From Owenweeksia hongkongensis DSM 17368 (GTDB lineage Bacteria > Bacteroidota > Bacteroidia > Flavobacteriales > Schleiferiaceae), in the NCBI RefSeq assembly GCF_000236705.1, contig NC_016599.1, forward strand, positions 2,542,001 to 2,606,000: 64,000 nucleotides of DNA, written 5' to 3'. Below the pieces are notes generated by a model. That model searched no databases, had not been told where the DNA came from, and saw only the letters and a list, made by a program, of their open reading frames with translations. Positions 34,488-42,904 of this stretch are shown piece after piece. The translations under genes were made by a program, and so were the position numbers. The first letter of the stretch is position 1, and each line of letters opens with the position of its first letter.

Positions 34488-35921
34488 TTAATTTTTTCTG
34501 TTGGATACCAATAGGTACACTATTAAAGACATTAAAATCCCGAAAATGTTGGGATCGATATTCCAGGGCATTTGTATGATTTCTTCTTTTTTCAATAACT
34601 CCAAAACTAGCGTGGTTGTTCCTCCGCTTATCATAGCGGCTATGGCGGCTTTTGAGTCTTTCTTTTTAAAGAAAAGTGCAGCTATCAGCGGAATAAATAA
34701 TCCCGAAACCATGAAGGAATAGGACAGCAACATCAAATCCAGCACATTGGTCATTACGGTAGCCAGCAAAAGCGCCACGGCTCCAATTATAAAAGTGGCC
34801 ACTTGTGAATATTTCAACAACTTTTCCTCCTTTACGGGAAGCACATTCGACAAAATATCGGTTACCACATTTCCGCTGGCGGCCATCAAGCAGCTATCCG
34901 CTGTACTCATTATTGCTGAAAAATAAGCGGACATCATCAGCCCCATCAAACCTACCGGAAGGACAGTTCGCAACATTACGGGCAAGCCCATTTCGCTATC
35001 CATATCAGCTACAGATCCATAGCCAAGCCCTTCAAAAAGACCCTGCTGTACGGCTACTCTAGCGAACAAGCCTAAAAGCACACCCATAAAAGCCATCACA
35101 GGCCACTCAAACAGCCCGGCAATAAACCAAGCTCGCTTGGCTGTTTTCTCATCTTTACTCGCGTAAATTCTTTGGTACAGCGTCATCCCGATAAACCAGA
35201 TGGGAATAATTGTAATTGCCCAATTGAGAAGTTGCTGCCACTCTACATTCCAAATGTCAAGAAAGCTAGGATCGAGCGTGGAAGTAATTCCTTCCCAACC
35301 GCCCACGGCTTTATAACCTAAAGGAATTCCTATAAAAACTAAACCCACCATAAGCAGCAACCACTGTACGGTGTCTGTATATATCACGGCTTTTAGTCCA
35401 CCAAAAACTGTGTAGACAACAGCCGTAATTCCCATTATTAAAACCGCTTGCTGTAAATCTAAACTTGGAAAAGTTGCTGTAGCTAATTTGGCACCAGCCA
35501 AAATTTGTGCACTTGTAAAGCCGATATAACCAATAGCTGAAATGATTCCGGCAATCAGCGCTACTCGTTTATTAAAAAGGTGAAGAAATATTTCCGGAAA
35601 GGTGAAAAGCTTGTGTTTTGAAATAAGCTTAAACACCCGAGGAATTAAGATTATCGCGCTAAGCCAGGCTCCAACCAAACCAGTAAAAAGCATCCAGCTA
35701 CCCGCAAGGCCAATCGCAAAGCCTAAACCTCCCAAACCGATAGAAAAACCGCCACCAACATCTGTGGCTACTACACTCAAGCCAATGTGTCCACTGCTCA
35801 TTCCACGGCCACCCACATAGTAGTCATCCACATTTTTGTTTCTACGCATAAAGTAGAAACCCACACCGAGCATGGCCAGCAGGTAAGCAATAAATATGGT
35901 GAGATCTATAGGATGAATCAA
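34488..35921 (-). CDS. sodium:solute symporter (SSS family)
   Basis: This 477-residue polytopic protein has about thirteen membrane segments and the SSS hallmarks DDYYVGGRGM near residue 31, a GGFSIGLGGLG loop near residue 56, and ADSCLMAASGNVVTDI near residue 343. It uses the Na+ gradient to import an organic solute. The start codon appears to be TTG at 35921; no better in-frame ATG precedes the first membrane segment. A CACCTTTG -7-like box sits about 15 bp upstream on the minus strand. It leads the operon with GNAT, M20 hydrolase and two racemases, so its cargo is probably an amino acid or an N-acyl amino acid. Confidence 0.85.
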   Translation of the reverse strand: MIHPIDLTIFIAYLLAMLGVGFYFMRRNKNVDDYYVGGRGMSSGHIGLSVVATDVGGGFSIGLGGLGFAIGLAGSWMLFTGLVGAWLSAIILIPRVFKLISKHKLFTFPEIFLHLFNKRVALIAGIISAIGYIGFTSAQILAGAKLATATFPSLDLQQAVLIMGITAVVYTVFGGLKAVIYTDTVQWLLLMVGLVFIGIPLGYKAVGGWEGITSTLDPSFLDIWNVEWQQLLNWAITIIPIWFIGMTLYQRIYASKDEKTAKRAWFIAGLFEWPVMAFMGVLLGLFARVAVQQGLFEGLGYGSVADMDSEMGLPVMLRTVLPVGLMGLMMSAYFSAIMSTADSCLMAASGNVVTDILSNVLPVKEEKLLKYSQVATFIIGAVALLLATVMTNVLDLMLLSYSFMVSGLFIPLIAALFFKKKDSKAAIAAMISGGTTTLVLELLKKEEIIQMPWNIDPNIFGILMSLIVYLLVSNRKN

Positions 35922-36028
35922 AACGCTAACAAAGGTGGCAATAATATAATGGATGGGAAAACTAACTCATAGCCAGTGTATTATCAAAATCCAGGGCTGC
36001 TATTTTTCTTTTAGCTTCACAATCCGCT

Positions 36029-36095
36029 CCCTGAAAAGGTTTCAGGGTGTTTTATATATTATATATAACGATGACATCGTTAGCCACTAGTTGGC
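36029..36095 (+). repeat. cassette-flank repeat module, copy 2
   Basis: CCTGAAAAGGTTTCAGG hairpin, TGTT, an A/T-rich run, the dyad AACGATGACATCGTT, and TAGCCACTAGTTGGC. This is the same order and end as at 17198-17268, about 18.8 kb away. The next ATG is exactly 12 bp after GTTGGC, as in copy 1. Confidence 0.6.
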
Positions 36096-36107
36096 AGCAA
36101 GCCAAAA

Positions 36108-36719
36108 ATGATACGAATCTTCATCATATTAACAATCTCATTGATTTTGAATAGTTGCTGTTCATTTGACAAAAAGGACTTGGAATTTGATAACCAAGAA
36201 TTAAGGCATTTCGCTGACTATGAAACGGGCGACACCATATTTTTTGAAAGCAACTCAGGTAACATTGACACCATCAAGATAATGGGTTATGAAAATGAAA
36301 AATTTGACAACTGCGGTGGATTAATATCAAGACAACCCTCAAACACAAGATGGGTAACAATAAAGCACCTTCCAAAAGACAAATGGCATGGAACTTCACA
36401 AGACATGACCAAAGAAGCCGAAATTGAAATTGACTATCAAGGATTGCTTTGGATTAGCAAATATCCTATTGGAAAAACCATTCAATACAATATCGATTTT
36501 AAAGACTTTCACTCAACAACGGACAGCCTAATTGGACAGTTCAATACAGGACCCTTAGAACTTAATAATTTGACTTTGACGAATTACTACAAAGTTCAAC
36601 ATGGATATCCTGAAAGAATAAAAGACTCCACCGAAATTGAAGTTGTGTATTGGACTGACCAAGATGGTTTGGTTGCTTATAGAAATAAAGGTGGAGAAAT
36701 ATGGACGAAGAAAAAATAA
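36108..36719 (+). CDS. hypothetical lipoprotein in a cassette-like element
   Basis: This 203-residue protein has a lipoprotein signal (IIFILTISLILNSCC region, Cys at about 17). The mature part is Asp/Thr-rich with alternating strands and a conserved-looking NCGGLISRQPSNTRW segment. I do not recognise a family. Its ATG lies 12 bp after GTTGGC of the repeat module. GCCTAC, one base different from the GCCAAC core, lies 11 bp after its stop, so it has the same frame as the cassette gene at 17281. It is A/T-rich relative to its neighbours and probably transferred. Confidence 0.5.
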   Translation: MIRIFIILTISLILNSCCSFDKKDLEFDNQELRHFADYETGDTIFFESNSGNIDTIKIMGYENEKFDNCGGLISRQPSNTRWVTIKHLPKDKWHGTSQDMTKEAEIEIDYQGLLWISKYPIGKTIQYNIDFKDFHSTTDSLIGQFNTGPLELNNLTLTNYYKVQHGYPERIKDSTEIEVVYWTDQDGLVAYRNKGGEIWTKKK

Positions 36720-36839
36720 AAAAAATCACTGCCTACATCAACCCCTAAAGCTAATACCGACATTTCATATCCGATAGACAAAGACGCGGTGGACGATGTA
36801 GATCGCGATTCTTTAGGAATTTACGGAAAGCCTCAATAG
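36720..36839 (+). pseudogene. possible C-terminal coding remnant after the cassette
   Basis: Directly after the stop of the cassette lipoprotein, the same frame stays open for 39 codons to TAG at 36837-36839. It reads ...TPKANTDISYPIDKDA followed by VDDVDRDSLGIYGKPQ. Codon choice looks coding and there is no start codon, so this may be the 3' end of an older gene cut by insertion of the cassette. I cannot name the parent gene. Confidence 0.3.
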
Positions 36840-36905
36840 CTCTTGCCGTAACGTTCTCCTCCCCTTTTCCACAATTCTCATTATTATTGCCTTACTATTT
36901 TAATA

Positions 36906-37781
36906 ATGAAACACACCAAGCACATATTCATCCTTTGCTGCTTCCTTTTGCTGATAAGCTGCAAAACCACCGTGGTATATCAGGAAAAAATAGATACTAA
37001 CCAACCTTATCGCGAAGTACCCTATCAGATTTTTAAGCAAAAAAAATCCAGTTCCAAAGTTGCCCTTATACTTCCCGACAATCCGGATACTTTGAATATT
37101 GCCAATACAGAGGCCACCTCTTTACTAAAAAAAGAAGGATATGATATTTTGGTGGTCAATAAACCGGGATCTACAATACAAGATGTTCACTCTTTAGACT
37201 CTCGTGAAGGAAGGTTGGCTGATATTGTTTCCGTTTATCAACAAGAAATTGCTGGCCAATACGACCACTTTATACTAATAGGTATCGGTGAAGGAGCTTA
37301 TCTAGTTCCTAAATTGAGCCACCCTCTACAAAGTGATACTTCTATTATTATTAACATAGGAATTAAAAGTCCACTACATGATTATTCCGAATGGGTAATT
37401 GCGGATAGTTTAACACCTCGCCAAACGCAAATACTCCACGCTAAGAATATTGTAGACCTTGATGAGTTAAAGACACGAATTTCTAATACCTGGGCAAATG
37501 AATTTGGTGCAGAACAGCTGGCCCCAAACACCAATCATCAATGGCTGAGTTATGCACAAGCTCCTTTTATTCAAGAGCTTTTTGCTGTAGCAAAACCAAT
37601 ATATTGGATAAACTTTGATGGCTATGCAATGACAAGCGCGGCTCATCGCAAGGAGGCCGCGCTTTATAGTTCTTACTATCTCATTAACTATATAGAGTTA
37701 GAAGGGAGTGGTAACCTCAACAATGAAGAGCAAATGTTGCTCCTTGTTGAGAAGTTGAAAACTATTATCCTTCCACGCTAA
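36906..37781 (+). CDS. alpha/beta-hydrolase-fold-like lipoprotein, nucleophile replaced
   Basis: This 291-residue protein has a lipobox (LLLISC, Cys at about 20). The mature part follows an alpha/beta-hydrolase order: a KVALILPDNPD strand, a helix, YDILVVNKPG, then FILIGIGEGAYLVPKLS. At the nucleophile elbow, the GxSxG expected for an esterase is GIGEG, with Glu in place of Ser, so ordinary hydrolase activity is unlikely. It may be a binding or structural relative. It converges on rpiB and overlaps it by 17 bp at the 3' ends. Confidence 0.5.
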   Translation: MKHTKHIFILCCFLLLISCKTTVVYQEKIDTNQPYREVPYQIFKQKKSSSKVALILPDNPDTLNIANTEATSLLKKEGYDILVVNKPGSTIQDVHSLDSREGRLADIVSVYQQEIAGQYDHFILIGIGEGAYLVPKLSHPLQSDTSIIINIGIKSPLHDYSEWVIADSLTPRQTQILHAKNIVDLDELKTRISNTWANEFGAEQLAPNTNHQWLSYAQAPFIQELFAVAKPIYWINFDGYAMTSAAHRKEAALYSSYYLINYIELEGSGNLNNEEQMLLLVEKLKTIILPR

Positions 37782-38199
37782 TCTTATCTACTCTTCTTTG
37801 GTGACGGCCGCCTTCAAATTCGGCATCCAAAAAGGCATCCACAATTTTGATTCCCATTTCTTCTGAAATGAAACGCGCTGGCAGTGCTAATACGTTTGCA
37901 TTGTTATGCTGGCGGGCCAATGAAGCCAATTCTTCATTCCAGCAAAGTGCCGAGCGAATACCCTTGTGTTTATTCACACTCATATTAATACCATTCCCAC
38001 TTCCGCATATTACAATTCCTAAATCTGCCATGCCTGTGGTAACGTCAGTTGCTACTGGGTGTCCAAAATCCGGATAATCAACACTAGCATCTCCGTGTGT
38101 TCCAAAATCCTTTGTTTTTATTCCTTTGTCTTCAAGGTGCTTTACGATTTTGTCTTTTAGCTGATAACCAGCGTGATCTGATCCTAAAGAGATATTCAT
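37765..38199 (-). CDS. rpiB: ribose-5-phosphate isomerase B
   Basis: This is a 144-residue enzyme from the ATG at 38199; an upstream frame extension to 38226 adds nine residues before MNISLGSDHAG and is unlikely. The catalytic cysteine is in VICGSGNGINMS, with HKGIRSALCW and the HNNANVLALPARF segment as in the RpiB/LacAB family. It interconverts ribose-5-phosphate and ribulose-5-phosphate in the pentose phosphate pathway. Length is standard and motifs are complete. Confidence 0.93.
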   Translation of the reverse strand: MNISLGSDHAGYQLKDKIVKHLEDKGIKTKDFGTHGDASVDYPDFGHPVATDVTTGMADLGIVICGSGNGINMSVNKHKGIRSALCWNEELASLARQHNNANVLALPARFISEEMGIKIVDAFLDAEFEGGRHQRRVDKISVEG

Positions 38200-38229
38200 G
38201 GTATGTTTTTTTGCTTTTATAAACACTTA

Positions 38230-38700
38230 TTGTGCTTTGCACGGGGCAAAGATAAGGCACTGTTAGTAACTGTTAATAACCTTCATTGAATACTTGAAAT
38301 CAATCTTTTAGAATTAACAGCCAATATGAACACAAGATTAAGCCAGTGTTAATTACTCTTCAAAATAAGTTCTTGCATTTTCGAAATATACTCTCTTATG
38401 TTCAAGTATCTGAATAATACCTCACAAGCTGTCATTAATTGCTTTGTACTTTTTCACCTTGTTAAGGAGTTATATTAACCGTGAGCCTGATATTTGTTTT
38501 CAATAATTGGCTATTAACAATGCTTCCTAACAATTGTTAATTAAATTCGTTTGTCCTTAAAAATGAAACTCTTGTTTGCATAATAATGGCTCATAAGCTG
38601 TGAATAACCCCTCAAAAATGACTCTACAAAGTAAGTGTCCAAAATTTTGTCAACCTTATTAACAGCCCATTATTACTACTATAGATTTATAAAATTTAAA
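38230..38700. other. A/T-rich divergent intergenic region with TTAACA motifs
   Basis: No gene is visible in this gap between divergent rpiB and the MORN gene. It contains about ten TTAACA/TGTTAA-like sites (for example TGTTAATAAC, TATTAACAATG and TTATTAACAG) and one exact DnaA-box-like TGTGAATAA (38599-38607, reverse of TTATTCACA). The content is compatible with a long promoter region or a replication-origin-like element, but neither is established. Confidence 0.25.
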
Positions 38701-38715
38701 AAGAAGAAAATATAT

Positions 38716-40308
38716 ATGTTATTAAGAGTTCCCCTCACTCTGGCACTTGTGATGAGTTGTCTACATTCGTTCTCACAAACGGATAAAAATGACAGCTTAC
38801 AGTTTACGACTTACTACTACGAGACGGGAGGAAAAAGCTCAGAAGGCTACCTGAGAGATGACAAGCCAGATGGCTATTGGAAAAGCTTTTATCGCAATGG
38901 AAATATAAAAGCTGAAGGAAACCGCAAGAATTATATGCTGGATGGCCCATGGATTTTTTACAATGAAGATGGCGCCAAAACAGTTGAAATCAACTATTCT
39001 GAAAATAAGAAGAACGGCTTGCGAAAAACTTTTCGCGAGGGCAAAGTTACTAAGGAAGAAAACTTTGAGGAGGATCAGCTTCAAGGATTTACAAGAGAAT
39101 ATTATTTTCCTACAGGTGAGCTAAAACAGGAAACCCCTTTTGAAGATGGAAAGTCAAAAGGCGCTGGCTATGAGTACAACAAGGAGGGTTTGGTAATAAC
39201 TCTGCTCACCTATAAGGGTGGTGTGCTTACCAAAAAACAACGCATCAATAGAAAAGATCAGCAGGAGCAAAAGCAGGGAATTTGGATGACTTTTTTCAAG
39301 AATAAAGCTGTGGATAATGAAGGGCCTTATGTGAATGATCTTAAACATGGCTATTGGAAATACTATCAGCCAAACGGAAACTTAAAGCGTGTTGAAAAGT
39401 GGGTGATGGGGGTTCTTCAGGAGAATGCTCAGGAGACGGTAAAAATTGAAATACGAAGGGAGATAAACCCACAAACAGGAAAACTGTCGTTTAAAGGTTC
39501 TTATCGTGATGGTGTAGCAGAGGGTGTACACCGAAATTATGATGAGAATGGCGAGGTTATTTCTTCAAAAATATACCACAATGGAAAAGTATTGTTTGAA
39601 GGAATAGTGGATGAAGAAGGCCGCAGACAAGGCCCTTGGAAAGAATACTACGAAACTGGAGAGTTGAAATCCGAAGGGCGATATAAGGACAATCTGAAAA
39701 TTTCTAAATGGGTATATTATTACAGGGATGAAACTGTAGAACAAACTGGAAGTTATATGAATGGCTTGCCTGATGGAATTTGGACATGGACTTATCCTAA
39801 TGGTCAAACCTGGCGTGAAGAAGAATATGTGATGGGCGAGGAAGACGGTCCTTCTATAGAGTATAACGATACAGGTGCTGTGATAGCGAAAGGAAATTAT
39901 ATTGAAGGATTTAAAGATGGTCCATGGGTATTTGAGCAAAACGACCACCGGGAAGAGGGTAGCTATTTTGAAGGAGAAAGAAAGGGAAAATGGAAGTTTT
40001 ACTACTTAGCAACCGACAAGCTTTCCTTTGAAGGGGAATATGAAAACGGCCTGGAAAATGGGATGCACATCTATTATTATCCTGATGGAAAAGTAAAGCG
40101 CAGAGGAAATTACAGTGGTGGAATAAAGGATGGCATTTGGGAGTATTTTAGCGAAACAGGAGCTCGAACAATTACCATTGAATATGAAAATGGAGAAGAA
40201 GTAAAATACAATGGAGATAAGATAAAATACGGTAAACGTTTGGAAAGAGCTTTGGAACAAGAAACACAGGAGCGTGAAGAAAGAGAGAAGGAAAGAGATA
40301 ATAGTTAA
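38716..40308 (+). CDS. exported MORN-repeat (YwqK-like) protein
   Basis: This 530-residue protein starts at the ATG at 38716; the in-frame GTG at 38635 would put 27 basic/aromatic residues before the signal peptide MLLRVPLTLA...SFSQ. At least fifteen MORN_2-type repeats of about 23 residues fill the mature part, each with a G-x-W-x-x-Y-x-x-x-G-x-x-K core (YWKSFYRNGNIKAEG, PWKEYYETGELKSEG, KWKFYYLATDKLSFEG). A charged coiled tail ends the protein. Such proteins are common and exported in Bacteroidetes, often labelled YwqK antitoxins without evidence. Role unknown. Confidence 0.75.
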   Translation: MLLRVPLTLALVMSCLHSFSQTDKNDSLQFTTYYYETGGKSSEGYLRDDKPDGYWKSFYRNGNIKAEGNRKNYMLDGPWIFYNEDGAKTVEINYSENKKNGLRKTFREGKVTKEENFEEDQLQGFTREYYFPTGELKQETPFEDGKSKGAGYEYNKEGLVITLLTYKGGVLTKKQRINRKDQQEQKQGIWMTFFKNKAVDNEGPYVNDLKHGYWKYYQPNGNLKRVEKWVMGVLQENAQETVKIEIRREINPQTGKLSFKGSYRDGVAEGVHRNYDENGEVISSKIYHNGKVLFEGIVDEEGRRQGPWKEYYETGELKSEGRYKDNLKISKWVYYYRDETVEQTGSYMNGLPDGIWTWTYPNGQTWREEEYVMGEEDGPSIEYNDTGAVIAKGNYIEGFKDGPWVFEQNDHREEGSYFEGERKGKWKFYYLATDKLSFEGEYENGLENGMHIYYYPDGKVKRRGNYSGGIKDGIWEYFSETGARTITIEYENGEEVKYNGDKIKYGKRLERALEQETQEREEREKERDNS

Positions 40309-40330
40309 ACCTTGTTTATAATGGAATTAA

Positions 40331-40365
40331 AACCCTTTGTGTTTCTTTGCGCAAAGGGTTTTTTT
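40331..40365 (+). terminator. terminator abutting the NUDIX start codon
   Basis: AACCCTTTG (40331-40339) pairs with CAAAGGGTT (40352-40360), and the T-run 40359-40365 is followed at once by the ATG at 40366. The AAAGGG in the downstream arm is also the only Shine-Dalgarno-like sequence for that ATG, seven bases away. The hairpin could both end the MORN transcript and hide the ribosome site of the next gene. Confidence 0.6.
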
Positions 40366-40935
40366 ATGAGTGATTTTCCAAAGAAACGCGGCAGCTGGAC
40401 AGAGCTGAGCACCGAGATAAAATATGACAATCCATGGATACAGGTAAGCGAAAGCCAAATCCTGAACCCCAATGGTGGTAAAGGAATTTATGGTGTGGTT
40501 CATTTTAAAAATTTAGCAATTGGTGTAATTCCCATAGATGAAGAAGGAAATACCTGGATTGTGGGTCAGGAGCGGTTTCCTTTTGATGGAAAATATACCT
40601 GGGAAATAATAGAAGGCGGTGGTCCTTTAGAGGATGATCCAGAAGAATCTGCAAGACGAGAATTACTGGAAGAAGCAGGATTGAAAGCAGAAAAACTAAC
40701 GTTGATTCAGGAGATGGATTTGAGTAATTCTGCTACAACAGAGCGTGTAAAAATTTACGTGGCAACGGGACTTACACAGCACGAAACCAACCCTGACGAA
40801 ACGGAGAAGCTGGATATTAGAAAAGTTTCTTTTGATGGGCTTTATAACATGGTTCTTTCTGGGGAGGTAGTTGATTCCTTGAGTGTTACAGGAGTGTTAA
40901 AGTATAAGATATTAAAAGAAGCTGGTCAGATATAA
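40366..40935 (+). CDS. NUDIX hydrolase (ADP-sugar pyrophosphatase-like)
   Basis: This protein is 189 residues from the ATG at 40366; an ATG at 40321 would start inside the terminator stem. The Nudix box is GGPLEDDPEESARRELLEEAGL (read as GxxxxxExxxxxREL-EE-G), near residues 86-107, with GLKAEKLTL following. The subgroup resembles NudF/ADP-ribose pyrophosphatase, which cleaves nucleoside-diphosphate sugars. The gene follows the MORN gene by 57 bp. Confidence 0.85.
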   Translation: MSDFPKKRGSWTELSTEIKYDNPWIQVSESQILNPNGGKGIYGVVHFKNLAIGVIPIDEEGNTWIVGQERFPFDGKYTWEIIEGGGPLEDDPEESARRELLEEAGLKAEKLTLIQEMDLSNSATTERVKIYVATGLTQHETNPDETEKLDIRKVSFDGLYNMVLSGEVVDSLSVTGVLKYKILKEAGQI

Positions 40936-41138
40936 AATTTGCTTTTCGCTAATTGAAGGGATAAACTTATTTTTGGCGTTTAACATCTAAAATACAGTGT
41001 GGAATATTTATGTTTTGCACAAAAACAATCTCAACTTTTATAATTTAAGCATCGGTTAAAAGCTTTCGCAAACGGTTTATTTAGCATTACTAACCATGTA
41101 CAAATAGTTGCGAAGGCAACGCAAATAGAAATTTATTG

Positions 41139-41741
41139 ATGAAAATAAGAGCGACACTACTCTTAATGGCTTCGGTATTGTTTATCAACACTGGAATAGC
41201 TCAAGAAACGGAAGAAGAAAAACCATCTTTGGACAATGGTACTTTAAAAAGTCAGTATGATTACCTGATAGAAGAATCAAATGATTTTCAGGAGTACAAG
41301 GTTATCAAAAAAGTTTGGGTAGCAAAGTTTGAAAAAAACCTGAATGATAGCCTAGAGGCATTCGCGCAAAGCAAAAAAGAAGCGCAGGATTTAGCTAAGT
41401 CTCAAGTGCAGGAAATTAACCAACTGAAAGCGCAGTTGGCGCATACAAAGGATAGCTTGAATACTGTAAATGAAGAGAAGAACAGCATAGCTCTATTGGG
41501 TATGCCAATGGAAAAATCAGGATACAGAACCGTGATGTGGTCTGTGATTGGTGTTTTAGTATTGTTACTATTAGTGTTCATTTTCCGTTTTAAAAGCAGT
41601 AATTCTGCTTCTAGTTTGGCAAAGAGTAATTTGAATGATGTAGAGGAAGAATTTGCGGAATACAAAAAGCGTTCACTGGAAAGGGAACAAAAATTGCGAA
41701 GAGAATTACAAGACGAAATTAATAAACAGAGAGGGGTGTAA
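41139..41741 (+). CDS. single-pass coiled-coil envelope protein (often mislabelled tRNA guanine-N1 methyltransferase)
   Basis: This 200-residue protein has a signal peptide (about 1-21, ending GIAQ) and a periplasmic helical region (about 35-125) with coiled-coil heptads (DLAKSQVQEINQLKAQLAHT). A membrane segment (about 131-151) and a charged C-terminal helix ending KRSLEREQKLRRELQDEINKQ follow. That tail matches a Flavobacteriia family that databases often call tRNA (guanine-N1)-methyltransferase. It has no SAM-binding knot fold, so the name does not fit. The preceding TTG was not used because the ATG follows it directly. It opens the set with the two genes that follow. Confidence 0.7.
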   Translation: MKIRATLLLMASVLFINTGIAQETEEEKPSLDNGTLKSQYDYLIEESNDFQEYKVIKKVWVAKFEKNLNDSLEAFAQSKKEAQDLAKSQVQEINQLKAQLAHTKDSLNTVNEEKNSIALLGMPMEKSGYRTVMWSVIGVLVLLLLVFIFRFKSSNSASSLAKSNLNDVEEEFAEYKKRSLEREQKLRRELQDEINKQRGV

Positions 41742-41769
41742 GCACATCCCTTTTTTAGTGAGAGCATTA

Positions 41770-42246
41770 ATGAAATTAGGAAAAAGCACTTTGTTGTTAG
41801 TGGTACTTAGTATTACTCTAGGGTTATTGTCCTGTGAAGAACAACAGTGCGCACAAGCATTTTCATCAGAGGTGCAGGGAACCTTTTATCTAAGAGATAG
41901 TTTAGGAACGCAGATAGTGACCAAGCTACCTGTATTTACGCTTTATGGGTTGGACAAGGAAGATGAGAAGCTCAATAATCGCAGCACGCAGGTGGATATA
42001 TTTACCATGCCTCTCTCCCCTGATTTTAGTGAGCGGAGTTTTATATTAATAAATGATAGCATTATTGATACTCTCACTTTTACCTATACTTCTAAATTAC
42101 AGTTGATAAATACGGTATGTGGCTTTGTGCCAAACTATACGCTTAGTAAGGTGGAAAACACTACCAATTTTATAGAGGCAGTAAATATTACGGATAACGA
42201 TGTAAATACTGATGACAAAGAGAATATCAAGGTATATATTAAGTAG
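41770..42246 (+). CDS. DUF6452-like lipoprotein
   Basis: This is a 158-residue protein from the ATG at 41770; the open frame further upstream overlaps the previous gene. The lipobox is ITLGLLSC, Cys at about 22, directly followed by EEQQCAQAF, and the mature part has the short beta-sandwich pattern TFYLRDSLGTQIVTKLP and TLYGLDKED. Order and content match the DUF6452 proteins that precede DUF6048 in flavobacteria. It probably sits on the outer membrane facing the periplasm. It overlaps the next gene by 35 bp. Confidence 0.65.
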   Translation: MKLGKSTLLLVVLSITLGLLSCEEQQCAQAFSSEVQGTFYLRDSLGTQIVTKLPVFTLYGLDKEDEKLNNRSTQVDIFTMPLSPDFSERSFILINDSIIDTLTFTYTSKLQLINTVCGFVPNYTLSKVENTTNFIEAVNITDNDVNTDDKENIKVYIK

Positions 42247-42904
42247 TGTTTTTATACTGTGTACCTTGTCTACAATGTCTCAAGGTAGCGAGCGTGAGCC
42301 ACTTACTACAAAGGGCTTACGTATAGGTGTAGATGCTAGTTATTTATTGGTACATCAATTATTGCCCGAACGTACTGGTTGGGAAGTTACGGGAGATTAT
42401 CAATGGAAGAGAAACTGGTTTGCCGCAACAGAGTTTGGCGCTGAGCAAGTACATGTAGATAGAAGTAATTTTAAGTACGATCTTCAAGGAGGTTATTTTA
42501 AACTGGGTTTTGATTATGATGTATTAAAATCAGAATTTACAGATGATATAGTTACAGTGGGCCTTCGATATGGGGTATCGAGATATAAACATCGCGCGGC
42601 AGATATTACCATTGAGAATTACTGGGGTCCTATCCAAGAGTCGATAAGAGAGGAAAGCTTTAATGGCAATTGGGTGGAGTTGGTGCTGGGAATGAAGGCC
42701 GAACTTTTCTTCATGAAAAATGTCTTTATAGGATGGTCAATACGAAGTGGAATATACTTATGGGGTAAGAGAGATACCCGCATGGATGCCTACGTGATAC
42801 CAGGATATGGGTCAGGCGAAAAAAATATTACCATTACCTACAATTGGACCTTGAGCTATAGAATTCCTTTCAAAAAGGAGATAATAAGTAAACCACCAAA
42901 GTGA
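42212..42904 (+). CDS. DUF6048 outer-membrane barrel-like protein
   Basis: This 230-residue protein has a signal peptide (about 1-24, ending TMSQ). The mature part alternates aromatic and polar residues in strands (GLRIGVDASYLLVHQ, GWEVTGDYQWKRNWFAATEF, LVLGMKAELFFMKNVFIGWS), typical of a small outer-membrane barrel and of the DUF6048 family. It overlaps the DUF6452-like gene and is itself overlapped by the next start (GTGA), so the three are translated as a unit. Function unknown. Confidence 0.7.
   Translation: MTKRISRYILSSVFILCTLSTMSQGSEREPLTTKGLRIGVDASYLLVHQLLPERTGWEVTGDYQWKRNWFAATEFGAEQVHVDRSNFKYDLQGGYFKLGFDYDVLKSEFTDDIVTVGLRYGVSRYKHRAADITIENYWGPIQESIREESFNGNWVELVLGMKAELFFMKNVFIGWSIRSGIYLWGKRDTRMDAYVIPGYGSGEKNITITYNWTLSYRIPFKKEIISKPPK

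Noticed and set aside
38716-40308. Antitoxin of a YwqK toxin system
   Set aside because: MORN_2 repeats in an exported protein do not indicate an antitoxin, and no toxin gene is adjacent.
41139-41741. tRNA (guanine-N1)-methyltransferase name
   Set aside because: The protein is a signal peptide, coiled coil, membrane segment and charged helix; it has no SAM-binding or knot motifs.
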